From the NCBI GenBank assembly GCA_965233665.1, contig CBDDTG010000069.1:283053-347052 (forward strand): a DNA stretch of 64,000 nt, read 5' to 3'. This document shows positions 7,944 to 16,381 of this stretch, in pieces; the stretch's first letter is position 1; each line of letters begins with the position of its first letter. The notes below the pieces were generated by a model, which worked only from the letters and a program-made list of their open reading frames with translations, made no database searches and was not told the DNA's origin. Both the position numbers and the translations under genes were made by a program. Source of the DNA: Bacterioplanes sp965233665. Lineage in GTDB: Bacteria > Pseudomonadota > Gammaproteobacteria > Pseudomonadales > Oceanobacteraceae.

Positions 7944-9833
7944 TTAGATTGGCTGCTTACTCTGGGCTGCTAACGCCAGCACAGTTTCACGCAGCGCCTC
8001 GGCATCCACTTGCTCGGGTAAGATCGCGGGTCCGGCTTGTAAGCCAACTTTTGACCAGAAGCGTTTGGGGCGTGTGGTTAAAGCATGGCCGTCTTTGTGG
8101 CTGAAAAAACTGCCCCACAGGCCGGTTAAGGCCATGGGCACCACAGGCACAGGCGTTTCCGCGACGATGCGCTCAATACCTTTTTTAAACTCGTCGATGT
8201 TGCCATCTTGAGTGAGCTTGCCTTCGGGGAAAATACATACCAGCTCGCCGGCATCGAGTTCTTCTTTGATGCGTGCAAATGCCCGTTCATACGTTTCGGC
8301 ATCGGCTTTGGGTGAGCAAATGGGAATGGTTTTGGCGAGTTTAAAAAAGGTCTTTAGGCCTGGCATTTGGGCAATGCCGCGGTCCATTACGAAGCGAATT
8401 GGACGCTGGTAAGTACCGGCAATTAATAGCGCATCGACGTAACTCACATGGTTGCACACCAATACCGCTGGCCCATGTTCGGGAATATTGTCCAACCCCT
8501 TATGACTCACACGGTACAGCGTATGACTGAGCAGCCAAATCATAAAGCGCAGGGCAAACTCCGGCACACGGGTGTAAACATAAGCCGCTACGGCTATGTT
8601 CATCAGTGCAAGAATTAAAAAGTAGTCACCAATCGACAGCTGCATGGCGCCCAATAGCAAAATGCCAATGGCGGCACTGGCCACCATAAACAAAGCATTC
8701 AATACATTGTTGGCGGCAATGATTTGTGCGCGATTTTTATCGTCACTGCGTTGCTGAATCAATGCTTGCAGGGGCACCACAAATAAACCACCGGAGGCGC
8801 TGACCAGAGCAATGTCGATCATTAAGCGCCAGTTGCTTGGGTGGCTGATAAACGCCATCGCGCTCATGCTGTTAGTGACTTCTAACTGGTCGATGGCAAA
8901 CCATAAATCAATACCAAAAATACTCATGCCCAGTGAGCCAATCGGTACAATGCCCAGCTCGACCTTATGACCCGACAAGCGCTCACATAATAACGAGCCG
9001 CCGGCGACGCCTAACGAAAACAGCGTCAGCAGCACAGTGACCAGCTCAGTTGAGCCACCTAGGTAGTCACGGGAAAAATTCGGGAACTGAGTCAGATAGC
9101 TGGCACCCATAAACCAAAACCAGCTGATGGCGACAATGGCCAAAAAAACGGCACGGTTATGGCGCGCCTGCTTAAGGGTGTTTACCAACTCAGTTAAAGG
9201 GTTCCAATTAATACGTAGCTGCGGGTCATTGGCCGGAGCGGTGGGAATAAACTGACTGGCGGCCACGCCTGCTAAGGCAAAAGCAACCACAGCGATGGCG
9301 AGCCAGACTTCTTTGTCGGCAAAGCTGAATAAAAAGCCGGCGCCAATAGTACCGGCCAAAATCGCCACAAAGGTGCCCATCTCAACCAGAGCATTGCCAC
9401 CCACCAGCTCTTCACGATGCAAATGCTGCGGTAGCAAGGCAAATTTTACCGGGCCAAAAATGGCTGACTGCAAGCCCATCAAAAACAGTAATGCCATCAT
9501 GCCCCAAATATTGCCGCTGATGATGCAGGCTGCGGCGATCGCCATAATGGCCAGCTCTAACCGCTTTACCCAGCGAATCAACACAGATTTTTCGGTTTTA
9601 TCGGCAATTTGGCCGGCAATCGGTGAAAATAAAAAGAATGGCAAAATAAAGATGCCGGCTGCCAAGTTAGTCAGCAAAGCACTGTTATCTTGGCTGGTCA
9701 TGCCACCAAAGGCGATCAGCAGCAATAATGCATTCTTGTATAGATTGTCGTTGAAGGCACCCAAAGCCTGAGTGAGGAAATAGGGCAAAAAACGGCGTTT
9801 GCCGAGCAGGGTAAACTGGCTGTGCTCGCTCAT
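7944..9833 (-). CDS. LplT-like MFS transporter fused to a PlsC acyltransferase
   Basis: A 629-residue two-domain membrane protein. Residues 1 to about 405 are an MFS carrier of the lysophospholipid transporter (LplT) type, starting FLPYFLTQALGAFNDNLYKNA. Residues about 430-600 are a glycerophosphate acyltransferase domain with NHVSYVD (the HX4D motif) and FPEGKLT (the substrate-binding motif). Such fusions are thought to flip lysophospholipids inward and re-acylate them at the inner membrane. The domains parallel E. coli LplT plus Aas, but no acyl-ACP synthetase domain is present here. The ATG at 9833 has AAGGAG upstream. The gene follows its TetR regulator with about 2 bp between them. Confidence 0.9.
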   Translation of the reverse strand: MSEHSQFTLLGKRRFLPYFLTQALGAFNDNLYKNALLLLIAFGGMTSQDNSALLTNLAAGIFILPFFLFSPIAGQIADKTEKSVLIRWVKRLELAIMAIAAACIISGNIWGMMALLFLMGLQSAIFGPVKFALLPQHLHREELVGGNALVEMGTFVAILAGTIGAGFLFSFADKEVWLAIAVVAFALAGVAASQFIPTAPANDPQLRINWNPLTELVNTLKQARHNRAVFLAIVAISWFWFMGASYLTQFPNFSRDYLGGSTELVTVLLTLFSLGVAGGSLLCERLSGHKVELGIVPIGSLGMSIFGIDLWFAIDQLEVTNSMSAMAFISHPSNWRLMIDIALVSASGGLFVVPLQALIQQRSDDKNRAQIIAANNVLNALFMVASAAIGILLLGAMQLSIGDYFLILALMNIAVAAYVYTRVPEFALRFMIWLLSHTLYRVSHKGLDNIPEHGPAVLVCNHVSYVDALLIAGTYQRPIRFVMDRGIAQMPGLKTFFKLAKTIPICSPKADAETYERAFARIKEELDAGELVCIFPEGKLTQDGNIDEFKKGIERIVAETPVPVVPMALTGLWGSFFSHKDGHALTTRPKRFWSKVGLQAGPAILPEQVDAEALRETVLALAAQSKQPI

Positions 9834-9835
9834 GA

Positions 9836-10486
9836 TTAACACTCCTTGTGGGCCTGGTGCCAGGCGCTGATGTAATGCTGAATTAACGATGCCAGCATGG
9901 CTGGGCCATCATCCACTTCGCTGGTAAACAGCTTTTCACTCAGTGACAGAACGCAGATGCCATGTACCGATGCCCACAGTGTGCGTGCTGCACGTTGGCA
10001 CTCGCCGGCGCTGGCCCGAGGTGAACAAGCGGCGAGCAAAGCCTCCAGTTGCGCAAATAAATCACTGATGCGTTGCTGCTGCCATACCGGCAGAGCCTCA
10101 TCTTCCGGCAAACGATGATCAAACAGCAATTGCCATTGATAGCGATGTTGGCGGGCAAAGTCGAGGTAAGCAGAGGCCAGTGCCAACAGCCGAAGGTGTG
10201 TGTGCTCCAGCGTTGCTAACCCGGTTGGGTCATTTGACTCGATTGTCGCCAAATCGGCGCCAGGCAGGTGTGCCGCTAACTGATCTAGGGTGTGGGCGTT
10301 GACGCTGAGTAGCAGCAAGTCGTAGCTACCAAAAACATTGATCAAGGTGCCGGGTGAATAGCTCAACTGCTGCGCCAGTTTGCGCAAGCTCATATCGCTG
10401 GCCGGTGCCTGCTGTAAATGTGCCAGCACGGCTTCAATGGCCAGTAAGCGTATTTGCTCGTGGGTGTGATCCTTGCGCCGTGCCAT
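9836..10486 (-). CDS. TetR family transcriptional regulator
   Basis: A 216-residue regulator with an N-terminal TetR helix-turn-helix (MSLRKLAQQLSYSPGTLINVFGSYDLLLL) and an all-helical ligand domain. I chose the ATG at 10486 (MARRKDHTHEQ) because GGAG lies seven bases upstream. It is cotranscribed with the LplT-PlsC fusion. Two copies of TGAACnnnGTTCA lie in the region between this gene and the divergent small gene, which suggests autoregulation and control by a membrane-lipid signal. The ligand is unknown. Confidence 0.9.
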   Translation of the reverse strand: MARRKDHTHEQIRLLAIEAVLAHLQQAPASDMSLRKLAQQLSYSPGTLINVFGSYDLLLLSVNAHTLDQLAAHLPGADLATIESNDPTGLATLEHTHLRLLALASAYLDFARQHRYQWQLLFDHRLPEDEALPVWQQQRISDLFAQLEALLAACSPRASAGECQRAARTLWASVHGICVLSLSEKLFTSEVDDGPAMLASLIQHYISAWHQAHKEC

Positions 10487-10514
10487 TTTTTTACTCCAAC
10501 GTTTCATTAATGGT

Positions 10515-10568
10515 TTGCAACTATAGTGAACGGTGTTCATAATGCAAGTATATTTTGAACGGCGTTCA
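10515..10568 (+). promoter_or_regulatory. Divergent promoter with two TGAAC-N3-GTTCA operators
   Basis: Perfect palindromes TGAACGGTGTTCA (10527-10539) and TGAACGGCGTTCA (10556-10568) have centres 29 bp apart. A plus-strand promoter, TTGCAA (10515-10520), 17 bp, CATAAT (10538-10543), overlaps the first. They lie upstream of the TetR gene, so they are probably its operators, with a dimer on each site on nearly the same helix face. Confidence 0.75.
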
Positions 10569-10602
10569 TGCCATGTGGCGCCGCCACACAGAGGAAGTCA
10601 GC

Positions 10603-10770
10603 ATGAAACCACAAGCATCGACGCGCTCACGATTAGAGCGACACGGGCCGCGCACCAGCATGGCTTTGGCTGCCATCGTTGGGATGTGCGGTTATGGCTG
10701 GTTGGCAGGGCTGATGGCTGTGGCGGGTTTGCTTTATAGTTGGCGCCGTTTTCAGGGCTTTATGAGTTGA
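10603..10770 (+). CDS. Small membrane protein, divergent from TetR
   Basis: A 55-residue protein starting at ATG 10603, with GAGGAAG seven bases upstream. It has a basic N-terminus (MKPQASTRSRLERHGPR) and one or two hydrophobic segments (ALAAIVGMCGYGWLAGLMAV). No family is recognised. The palindromic operators lie directly upstream, so it is likely part of the TetR regulon. Confidence 0.6.
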   Translation: MKPQASTRSRLERHGPRTSMALAAIVGMCGYGWLAGLMAVAGLLYSWRRFQGFMS

Positions 10771-10813
10771 GGTGTATCATGGACCTTCTGCTCTATAAGT
10801 TGGTTTTAAGACC

Positions 10814-11287
10814 ATGAACATCCTACTGCTCACCCATAGCTGTGAGCTCAGCAAAGGCACCAATACCGGCGTACTGGTGACGGAAGAGTTGGAAGAGCGT
10901 GCGCGGCTAGTGGTGTGGGAACGCACTCGGCCAGATCCTTGGTTATTAGAGCAAATCGAGCAAGGCGAGGCGGCGCTGTTGTTTCCCGGCGAAAACAGCC
11001 AGCCATTGGCAACGGCCAAACCCTACCAGTATTACATTGTGTTAGATGGTACTTGGCAGCAAGCCAGAAAAATCTATAACCGCAGCCCATATCTGCATCA
11101 ATTAGATAAAGTCGCCATCAGTGCTTCACAGCCTTCTAGGTTTCGCTTGCGACGTAATCAAGTCGACGGTGGTTTATGCACGGCAGAAAGCGTTATTGAA
11201 CTGCTAAAAGGCAATAACGAGCAGTTGAGCGCTGAGCGTTTGCAGCAACGGTTGGCGGCGTTTATCGCTGGCCAGGGGCGGCGATAA
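10814..11287 (+). CDS. Short DTW-domain protein (tRNA aminocarboxypropyltransferase family)
   Basis: A 157-residue DTW-domain (TapT/YfiP type) protein. The family DTW signature appears as VLDGTWQQARKIYNRSPYL, followed by RLRRNQVDGGLCTAESV. Characterised members add the acp group to a tRNA uridine using SAM. It lacks the N-terminal Cys cluster that binds zinc in longer members, and the upstream bases do not encode one in frame. It is therefore a short variant of the family. Confidence 0.85.
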   Translation: MNILLLTHSCELSKGTNTGVLVTEELEERARLVVWERTRPDPWLLEQIEQGEAALLFPGENSQPLATAKPYQYYIVLDGTWQQARKIYNRSPYLHQLDKVAISASQPSRFRLRRNQVDGGLCTAESVIELLKGNNEQLSAERLQQRLAAFIAGQGRR

Positions 11288-11393
11288 CTTGCTTTCTCAA
11301 CAGAAGTGTGCATGTGATACTGTTCTGTGTGGGGCGGTTTTTTTGTATGCCTCGGCTTGCTAACCTCGCCTGCAATATAAGGTAAATAAATCC

Positions 11394-11825
11394 ATGGCGC
11401 ACACCTCTTCAGCTCCAGCGCTTGGCCCGCAGGAAAGAGTCGTATTATTTGATGGCGTTTGTCGATTGTGCTCCGCCTGGGCGCGGTTTTTAATTCGCTT
11501 TGATCGTCAGCGCCAGTTTAAGTTAGCGACGGTGCAGTCGCCGCAGGGCCAGGCGCTACTGCAACACTACGGTTTGCCTACCTGCCACTACGACACCATG
11601 GTGCTGATTGAAGGCGACAAAGCCTACATCCAGTCGACGGCCTTTTTACGTGTCATGCGCCGTTTGCCCTGGCCTTGGCCGCTGTTGTGCGTAACTTGGT
11701 TAATTCCCGCTCCACTGCGCAATTGGCTATATGACCGCATTGCTCTAAATCGCTACCGCTTGTTTGGCCGTTTAGAAGCCTGCGTACTGCCTAGCAAAGA
11801 TCATAATGCGAGGTTTTTGGGGTGA
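11394..11825 (+). CDS. DCC family thiol-disulfide oxidoreductase-like protein
   Basis: A 143-residue DUF393/DCC family protein with the family start VVLFDGVCRLC (a CxxC pair within FDGxCxxC). A later segment, STAFLRVMRRLPWPWPLL, leads to the typical LRNWLYDRIALNRYRLFG end. The family has a thioredoxin-like fold. Specific substrates are unknown. The stop codon overlaps the start of the DoxX-like gene (GTGA), so the two are translationally coupled. Confidence 0.88.
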   Translation: MAHTSSAPALGPQERVVLFDGVCRLCSAWARFLIRFDRQRQFKLATVQSPQGQALLQHYGLPTCHYDTMVLIEGDKAYIQSTAFLRVMRRLPWPWPLLCVTWLIPAPLRNWLYDRIALNRYRLFGRLEACVLPSKDHNARFLG

Positions 11826-12208
11826 ATAACGCACGCAGCTGTTACGTGATTTGCCGTGTAACTCTGGCCTTTACCTGGCTGTATCATGGTCTCGTACCCA
11901 AGTTGTTAAGCCAGCACAAAGATGAGTTGGCGATGAATATGGCACTGGGCATGTCACACGCAGAAGCAATCAATGCCGCGCAACTGGTGGGTATCGCTGA
12001 AATCGTCATAGCCCTGTGCATGTTGGTGTTTTGGCGGCAGCGCTGGCCTCTTTGGTTAACCTTGGCAGCGATGCCTGTGTTATTGGCGTTTGTTTTGTTG
12101 GTGCAGCCGCAACTGGCCCTCGGTGCTTTTAACCCTGTTACAACCAATGTAGCGACCATGGCTCTCGCCTGGTTAGCGCTGCAACTTCAGCGTAAACAAT
12201 CTACCTGA
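11822..12208 (+). CDS. DoxX-like membrane protein
   Basis: A 128-residue protein with four hydrophobic helices. The N-terminal segment FTWLYHGLVPKLL fits DoxX-like families (small four-helix inner-membrane proteins). It starts at GTG 11822, overlapping the DCC stop by four bases. DoxX and DCC/DUF393 proteins are often neighbours, suggesting a shared redox role at the membrane. That is inference from context. Confidence 0.8.
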   Translation: MNNARSCYVICRVTLAFTWLYHGLVPKLLSQHKDELAMNMALGMSHAEAINAAQLVGIAEIVIALCMLVFWRQRWPLWLTLAAMPVLLAFVLLVQPQLALGAFNPVTTNVATMALAWLALQLQRKQST

Positions 12209-12544
12209 CAGCGAAACGGGCTTAGTGGCCTATAAAACCAGGCTTTGTGTGTAGATTATAAGCATCAGTGATTGCCTTAGTGACATATGTCACATTTAAG
12301 CTCAGCTTAACCCGCGCTAATCTAACGCCGTCTCTGAGCAGTTCGGTGCTTGCAGGGCAAGGGGGTGACATTTACGGTCGCAACTCCCTGGATCTGATGG
12401 TCTGCAGCTCTTTTAAAGAGGGGTATCGAACGGCTCAGAGGCTTCTTTAGGGCGGTACATCGACTGCCAGTAAACCCAGAAAACCAGCACTGTTTCAGTA
12501 CTTCTTAAGTATTTCGTTGGTTGTTGTCTGCGAGAGATTGAGCG
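12209..12544 (+). promoter_or_regulatory. 336-bp intergenic region with two adjacent palindromes
   Basis: TGACATATGTCA (12281-12292, perfect 12 bp) is followed three bases later by TTAAGCTCAGCTTAA (12296-12310, 7-1-7). They lie upstream of the methyltransferase gene at 12545 and downstream of the DoxX gene. They look like binding sites for dimeric regulators, but which ones cannot be said. The remaining bases show no convincing gene. Confidence 0.5.
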
Positions 12545-13198
12545 ATGAAAAAACGAGACATCAAAGCACTGCTGCGAAAAAAATTCTGGCGATTAACACT
12601 GCTGCGTAAATTGGCGTTTAACCGTCAATCCTATTTATATTTAACAGGGTGGGTTGAGTCACTAAAACGTGGATGCCCATGCGACGCCGAAGGTGTCGAG
12701 GTTCCATGGATGAACTACCCGGTCGTGAACTTTCTAAAAGAGCGGCTACATAAACATCTGCGCCTGTTCGAATATGGCAGCGGCTACTCAACGGCATTTT
12801 ACGCACAGCTGGTTCGAGACGTTATTTCGTTAGAGTACAACCAGGCATGGCTACAGCGTGTGGCTGACAGCGCACCTGCCAATGTTAAGCTGCTGTTTAA
12901 AGAAAAAGACGTTAATGGCGCATACTGCCGCGCCATTCATGACACCGGTCAGGTGTTTGATGTGGTCGTCGTTGATGGCAGAGACCGAGTGAACTGCATC
13001 AAGCAAAGCGCCGAGTGCTTATCGGAAACTGGCGTCATTATTTTGGATGACTCATTGCGAACGCGATATTCAGAGGCCTTCGAATACTTACGCCTTAAAG
13101 GCTTTCGCCACTTAAACATAGAAGGGCTAAAACCGGCGGGCTATAGCCCAGACCGCACCACTATTTTTTACCGGGATAATAACTGTTTAGGTTTGTAG
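12545..13198 (+). CDS. Class I SAM-dependent methyltransferase-like protein
   Basis: A 217-residue protein. The segment LRLFEYGSGYSTAFYA resembles SAM motif I, EYNQAWLQRV fits the acidic end of strand 2, and FDVVVVDGRDRVNC fits motif IV, as in FkbM-like and other class I enzymes. A very basic N-terminus (KKRDIKALLRKKFWRLTLLRK) precedes the domain. The substrate is unknown. Related enzymes often modify polysaccharides or small molecules, but nothing nearby supports a specific pathway. Confidence 0.65.
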   Translation: MKKRDIKALLRKKFWRLTLLRKLAFNRQSYLYLTGWVESLKRGCPCDAEGVEVPWMNYPVVNFLKERLHKHLRLFEYGSGYSTAFYAQLVRDVISLEYNQAWLQRVADSAPANVKLLFKEKDVNGAYCRAIHDTGQVFDVVVVDGRDRVNCIKQSAECLSETGVIILDDSLRTRYSEAFEYLRLKGFRHLNIEGLKPAGYSPDRTTIFYRDNNCLGL

Positions 13199-13233
13199 TT
13201 CTGGGCTGTAATGGCCTCTCAGTTTCCACCACG

Positions 13234-14136
13234 CTATGTCGCCAAAGCTTCAACGACATAATCAATAAAACTGCGCACCTTGGCCGACATATGTTTGCGG
13301 CTGGGGTAAATTAAATAAATATCGATGGGGCTGACTTGATAATCGGCAAACAGCTCATTCAACTCACCGGTTTGCAATTGATCATCAAGCACAAACTCCG
13401 GCATGCGCGCAATGCCGAGGCCGGCGCAACACATGGCTAACTCCACCTCAGAGCTATTAATGCTCATGCGGCTTTCCACCTCGACGCTCACCTCCATGCC
13501 GTATTGATTTTTGTAGTGCCATAAGCGCGGATATTTCAGGTTGCTGTAGGTGAGGCATTGGTGTTGGGCCAATTCGTGTGGATGCACTGGCGTGCCGTAG
13601 TGCTGCAAATAGCTGGGCGAGGCCAGCGTTACCGAGCGTGAGCGCATAATGCGGCGGCTGATTAGGCTGGAGTCCTCCAGTTGTGCGGTTGCCCGAATGA
13701 CGATATCAAAGCCATCGGCGATCACATCCACTTTGCGATTGTTCATATCAACATCCAGGGTCACCTGCGGATGGCACGCCATAAAACCGGCAAATAACGG
13801 TTGCAGGCGAGTAATGCCGAGGCTGTAGGGGCAGCTAATGCGCAAGTTGCCACTGGCTTGCTGTTGCTGGCCCAGCAGTGCGCTTTGTACCTCATTGGCA
13901 TCGGCAATGATTTGCTGACACTGCTGATAAAACAACTCGCCTTCGGCGGTAAGGTGTTGAGTTCTGGTCGTGCGGTTCATCAGCCGCACCCCTAGGCGCT
14001 GTTCTAACTTATTGATTTCCTTACTGATATAAGAGGTCGAATGGCCGGTGTTATCAGCCGCGCGGGTAAAGCTGCCGGCGTTCACAACCTCAGCAAAGAT
14101 CACCATGCCGTCGAGCAGATCTGTGGGCGGGCTCAT
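13234..14136 (-). CDS. LysR family transcriptional regulator
   Basis: A 300-residue LysR protein. The winged helix at residues about 10-68 includes FAEVVNAGSFTRAADNTGHSTSYISKEINKLEQRLGVRLMNRTTR, and the rest is a periplasmic-binding-like effector domain. The ATG at 14136 has GGAG six bases upstream. It is divergent from the FMN reductase gene at 14306, the usual arrangement of a LysR regulator and its target. The 169-bp intergenic region should hold the operator. Confidence 0.92.
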   Translation of the reverse strand: MSPPTDLLDGMVIFAEVVNAGSFTRAADNTGHSTSYISKEINKLEQRLGVRLMNRTTRTQHLTAEGELFYQQCQQIIADANEVQSALLGQQQQASGNLRISCPYSLGITRLQPLFAGFMACHPQVTLDVDMNNRKVDVIADGFDIVIRATAQLEDSSLISRRIMRSRSVTLASPSYLQHYGTPVHPHELAQHQCLTYSNLKYPRLWHYKNQYGMEVSVEVESRMSINSSEVELAMCCAGLGIARMPEFVLDDQLQTGELNELFADYQVSPIDIYLIYPSRKHMSAKVRSFIDYVVEALAT

Positions 14137-14305
14137 ACACAACTCCAAATAGTGTGGGACATTGATGATGAATTAAAAGTCAAATGGAAACAATAACTCC
14201 ACAAATGGCCCATTAATCATGAAGTGTGATGGATATACAGTGCAGACATGACTTGAGGTGTTCACCCCGCTGGGAGAGCACCACCGATACGCGAGGAGAT
14301 ACCAC

Positions 14306-14842
14306 ATGAAAGTACTGGCATTTGCAGCAACCAACAGCAAGGCATCCATCAATAAGCAGCTTGTGAGCCACGCAGCACAGCTCCTCAGCACTAATACCGG
14401 CGCCGAGGTAGAACTACTGGACTTAAACGATTTTGAAATGCCCATCTACAGCGTCGATCGCGAAGCCGAGCACGGCATTTCTGAACCAGCGCAGGCGTTT
14501 TTCCGCAAAATAGGCGAGGCGGACGCCATCGTGATTTCCTTTGGCGAATTTAATGGCAACTACAGCGTGGCTTATAAAAACGTGTTTGATTGGGCATCGC
14601 GCATTGATAAAAAGGTGTATCAAAACAAGCCGGCGGTTTTGTTATCAACGTCGCCCGGCCCTGGCGGCGCACAAAGCGTATTGGGCATCGCAGCCAGCTC
14701 AGCGCCATTTTTTGCTATGGAAGTGAAAGCACAATTATCCGTGCCGAGTTTTTTCGATAATTTTGATGGCGATCGCGGTGAGCTTACTAATCCTGAATTG
14801 GCACAGCAGCTGCGCTCGGCTTTGGCCACTTTGGTGGAATAA
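14306..14842 (+). CDS. NADPH-dependent FMN reductase
   Basis: A 178-residue flavodoxin-fold reductase starting at ATG 14306 after GAGGAG. The FMN phosphate loop is ATNSKASINKQL, and the YNxS-type region is FNGNYSVAYKNVFDW followed by STSPGPGGAQSVL. Family members transfer electrons from NAD(P)H to FMN or to quinone or azo substrates in the cytoplasm. The divergent LysR gene is probably its regulator. Confidence 0.88.
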   Translation: MKVLAFAATNSKASINKQLVSHAAQLLSTNTGAEVELLDLNDFEMPIYSVDREAEHGISEPAQAFFRKIGEADAIVISFGEFNGNYSVAYKNVFDWASRIDKKVYQNKPAVLLSTSPGPGGAQSVLGIAASSAPFFAMEVKAQLSVPSFFDNFDGDRGELTNPELAQQLRSALATLVE

Positions 14843-14895
14843 GTGGAGATTGTCGCATAGTGGTTTGTGCGGGTGATTGGATGTGCTAGTGCTGT

Positions 14896-14932
14896 TTTAG
14901 ATCGGAGCCATAGAGTGTGGCTCCGATCTAAA
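14896..14932. other. Perfect 15-bp inverted repeat
   Basis: TTTAGATCGGAGCCA (14896-14910) is repeated inverted at 14918-14932 with the 7-nt loop TAGAGTG. It follows the FMN reductase gene but has no T-run on either strand. It may work as a transcript-end hairpin or be a mobile-element end. There is no direct evidence for either. Confidence 0.75.
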
Positions 14933-15034
14933 GGGTCAACGATGATGGCCGGCTAAATGGGAAAGCTGGGCTATTCAAAGCTTGGAGTCGGTATCTCGCT
15001 TGTCGCTACTGCTCTTGTGTCTATGTGTCTGCTG

Positions 15035-15826
15035 TTAGCCACCAGTAGCAGCAACACAGTCGGTGCCTTCGAAATCGACAGCGTTTTTGCACAGTTCCAT
15101 TAGCGTCATGTCTCCATTGTGATCCCACTGTAATACAGTGACTGGATAGTCGGCGTTGTTTGTCAGACTGCGAGAAATAGAAACACCGCTACGATCACTG
15201 TTAATCAAGGTTTCCATCGTTCCTGTTAGCTCACCATCGCGATAAGTCCGGTGGCTAGAGCGCTCAATACTGGCGTTGTACTCTGTTTCCAAAACACCCG
15301 TTTCGTCATAACTATACACGGCCAGATCGCAATTGGGCTTTTGGATGATTTCAAGCGTCGTGCGCTGTTGGTGTTCAAAACCGTCTCTATCAATGCCAGT
15401 TTGGCGTATGCTCCAGTGCTCGCCCTCATCGTTTTGGCTGTAATTGATGGTTTTGGTTAGCTGATCCTGAATGATGGTCCACTGCGGCCCGAGGTGCTGG
15501 AGTCCTTCTTCACTGTTCATCATGCCGAGCAGTAAGCCGCCGCTGCTCAAGGTAAAGTAACTTTCTGGATCGAACCCAGCTGGATTGCTGCCGGAATGTA
15601 CATAACCATATTGACGCCCTGGGTACTCTGGTAAAGGCTGACGCAAAGCTTGGCTGCTGTCGATGCTACAGTCGATGGCTTGAGTCACTGAGTCTGGATT
15701 GTTCGAGTCGCCTGAATCGACGACGGGGTTTGAGCCACCATCATTGTCACTGTTCGAGCTAGCACTATCTGAAGAGCCACCGCAGGCAACGAGAGACAAC
15801 ATGACTGGAAGAAGTACTAAGCGCAT
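15035..15826 (-). CDS. Predicted lipoprotein, function unknown
   Basis: A 263-residue protein with a short signal and lipobox (MRLVLLPVMLSLVACGG, lipidated Cys15), then a Ser/Asp/Asn/Gly linker (about residues 16-47). The remaining 215 residues look beta-rich, with several Tyr, and a few Cys (CSID, CDLAV, ELCK, TDC) could form disulfides. No family is recognised. The ATG at 15826 follows GAGGGA. It is probably outer-membrane anchored. Confidence 0.8.
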   Translation of the reverse strand: MRLVLLPVMLSLVACGGSSDSASSNSDNDGGSNPVVDSGDSNNPDSVTQAIDCSIDSSQALRQPLPEYPGRQYGYVHSGSNPAGFDPESYFTLSSGGLLLGMMNSEEGLQHLGPQWTIIQDQLTKTINYSQNDEGEHWSIRQTGIDRDGFEHQQRTTLEIIQKPNCDLAVYSYDETGVLETEYNASIERSSHRTYRDGELTGTMETLINSDRSGVSISRSLTNNADYPVTVLQWDHNGDMTLMELCKNAVDFEGTDCVAATGG

Positions 15827-16381
15827 TGGTCAAATCCCTCTATAAAATTTTGGCCAGCCTAGCGCCTTTCGTCGTTAAAGTGGCGATATCTACTAAAAAA
15901 TGTGATCTGGGTTGCTTTTTTATTTGTCGATATTATCAGTCTTAAAAAGCGCCTAGTCATGCTCACTTACTATTTGTAAGTTGCGCTTGTCGAGGGTGAC
16001 TCTCTCGCTTTTTGCCTGGCAGAAACTGTCCCGATGTACACTTTCAGTCGCTTTCCCGCCTGGCGTGAAGGGTAAGATCACTCAAGGAGGGCATAGAGTT
16101 TGGCATTCGATGCTGCCGGCCGGCAAGGTGGGGAGTGGCTGAACCGCACCTTATCGGGAGCAGGTTGGACTGCCAAAGATCGTCACGTGGGGGATGCTGA
16201 AAAAAGCGTAACTCGTTTCCGAAAGAAATCGACGGCTTATGTTTTAGGATAAATAGTAAATGAGTTGTCCACTTATTTCAGGTCGTGAATCAGGCTGTGG
16301 TGGGGGCTTGTAATGTCTCCAGCTTACCCTGGTAACATCTTTTGGTATCACGGGATGCAAAAGCGCGTTAATCGGTGAGTC
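15827..16381. other. 555-bp intergenic region without a recognised gene
   Basis: The part next to 15826 must contain the lipoprotein promoter (AT-rich around 15840-15960). The remainder has no reading frame with a plausible start and ribosome site. No repeat shared with the rest of the window was seen. Confidence 0.5.

Noticed and set aside
12268..12450. 60-residue open frame before the methyltransferase
   Set aside because: No ribosome site, overlaps the palindromes and has no coding character.
14896..14932. Intrinsic terminator for the FMN reductase gene
   Set aside because: Strong stem but no T-run on either strand, so it is listed as a hairpin of unknown role.
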